From JBEISR01 sp044371425 (lineage in GTDB: Bacteria > Planctomycetota > Planctomycetia > Pirellulales > Pirellulaceae): a stretch of 64,000 nucleotides of DNA. Below are positions 63,998 through 64,000 of this stretch, one piece after another. The first letter of the stretch is position 1. Every line of letters starts with the position of its first letter. The DNA is taken from assembly GCA_044371425.1 (NCBI GenBank), contig JBILTR010000002.1:291169-355168 (forward strand), given 5' to 3'. The translations under genes were made by a program, and so were the position numbers. Below the pieces are notes generated by a model. That model had not been told where the DNA came from. It saw only the letters and a list, made by a program, of their open reading frames with translations, and did not search any database.

Positions 63998-64000
63998 GCT

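Overview
The window looks like a chromosomal segment of a planctomycete, probably from the Pirellulales and its relatives. The evidence is a prepilin-like DUF1559 protein next to a small lipoprotein, secreted proteins opening with an LEPR-like signal (FEQLERRELMA, ALENRLLMAA), Calx-beta surface proteins, a TIGR03790 protein, a PEP-CTERM protein, and an ECF sigma factor translationally coupled to a Ser/Thr kinase with DWG in place of DFG. The organism is inferred from gene content only; there is no rRNA in the window.

Layout. 1-9.5 kb: 5' part of a large surface protein (cut by the window edge), two divergent 2-oxoglutarate/Fe(II) oxygenases, the second coupled to a sulfotransferase, then a minus-strand phosphatase pair (LamG/Fn3 metallophosphoesterase and alkaline-phosphatase-superfamily protein) and the DUF1559/lipoprotein pair. 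9.9-17 kb: a PhnZ-like HD oxygenase coupled to a YtcJ-like amidohydrolase, a signal-peptidase-like gene broken by one in-frame TGA, and a 1,277-residue secreted ceramidase-like/DUF4838/CBM9-like protein. 17-26.3 kb: housekeeping genes: tRNA-Leu, NAD kinase, TIGR03790 protein, tRNA-Gly, trigger factor, tandem clpP genes, rpsU, tRNA-Val. 26.3-31.7 kb: sparse coding, with a DUF1254/DUF1214 protein and a flavoprotein disulfide reductase among long non-coding stretches carrying decayed dispersed repeats.

31.7-47.7 kb is the most unusual part. It holds three trypsin-like serine peptidases. One is fused to a DNA/RNA non-specific endonuclease, one to a class 3 lipase, and one to a winged helix, zinc ribbon and effector-associated-like helical domain. 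Around them lie a polytopic membrane protein with a large ligand-binding-like domain, a protein with a SAP-like N-terminus and a 1,121-residue helical protein. The architecture fits a peptidase-switched biological-conflict (self-killing or immunity) locus in which one proteolytic front end is joined to interchangeable killing domains. This is inference from architecture.

48-56 kb: a secreted subtilase with Calx-beta domains, a 1,186-residue polytopic membrane protein, a secreted rhodanese and a BshB1-like deacetylase. 56.4-59.2 kb: tmRNA (deduced tag AEENLALAA) followed by an islet of tandem hairpin repeats, a 5'-truncated ISL3 transposase, an orphan Xre/MbcA/ParS-type antitoxin and a deleted IS66 element. 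59.6-63.9 kb: PEP-CTERM protein, ECF sigma factor and TPR-containing kinase. No CRISPR array, prophage or integrase was found.
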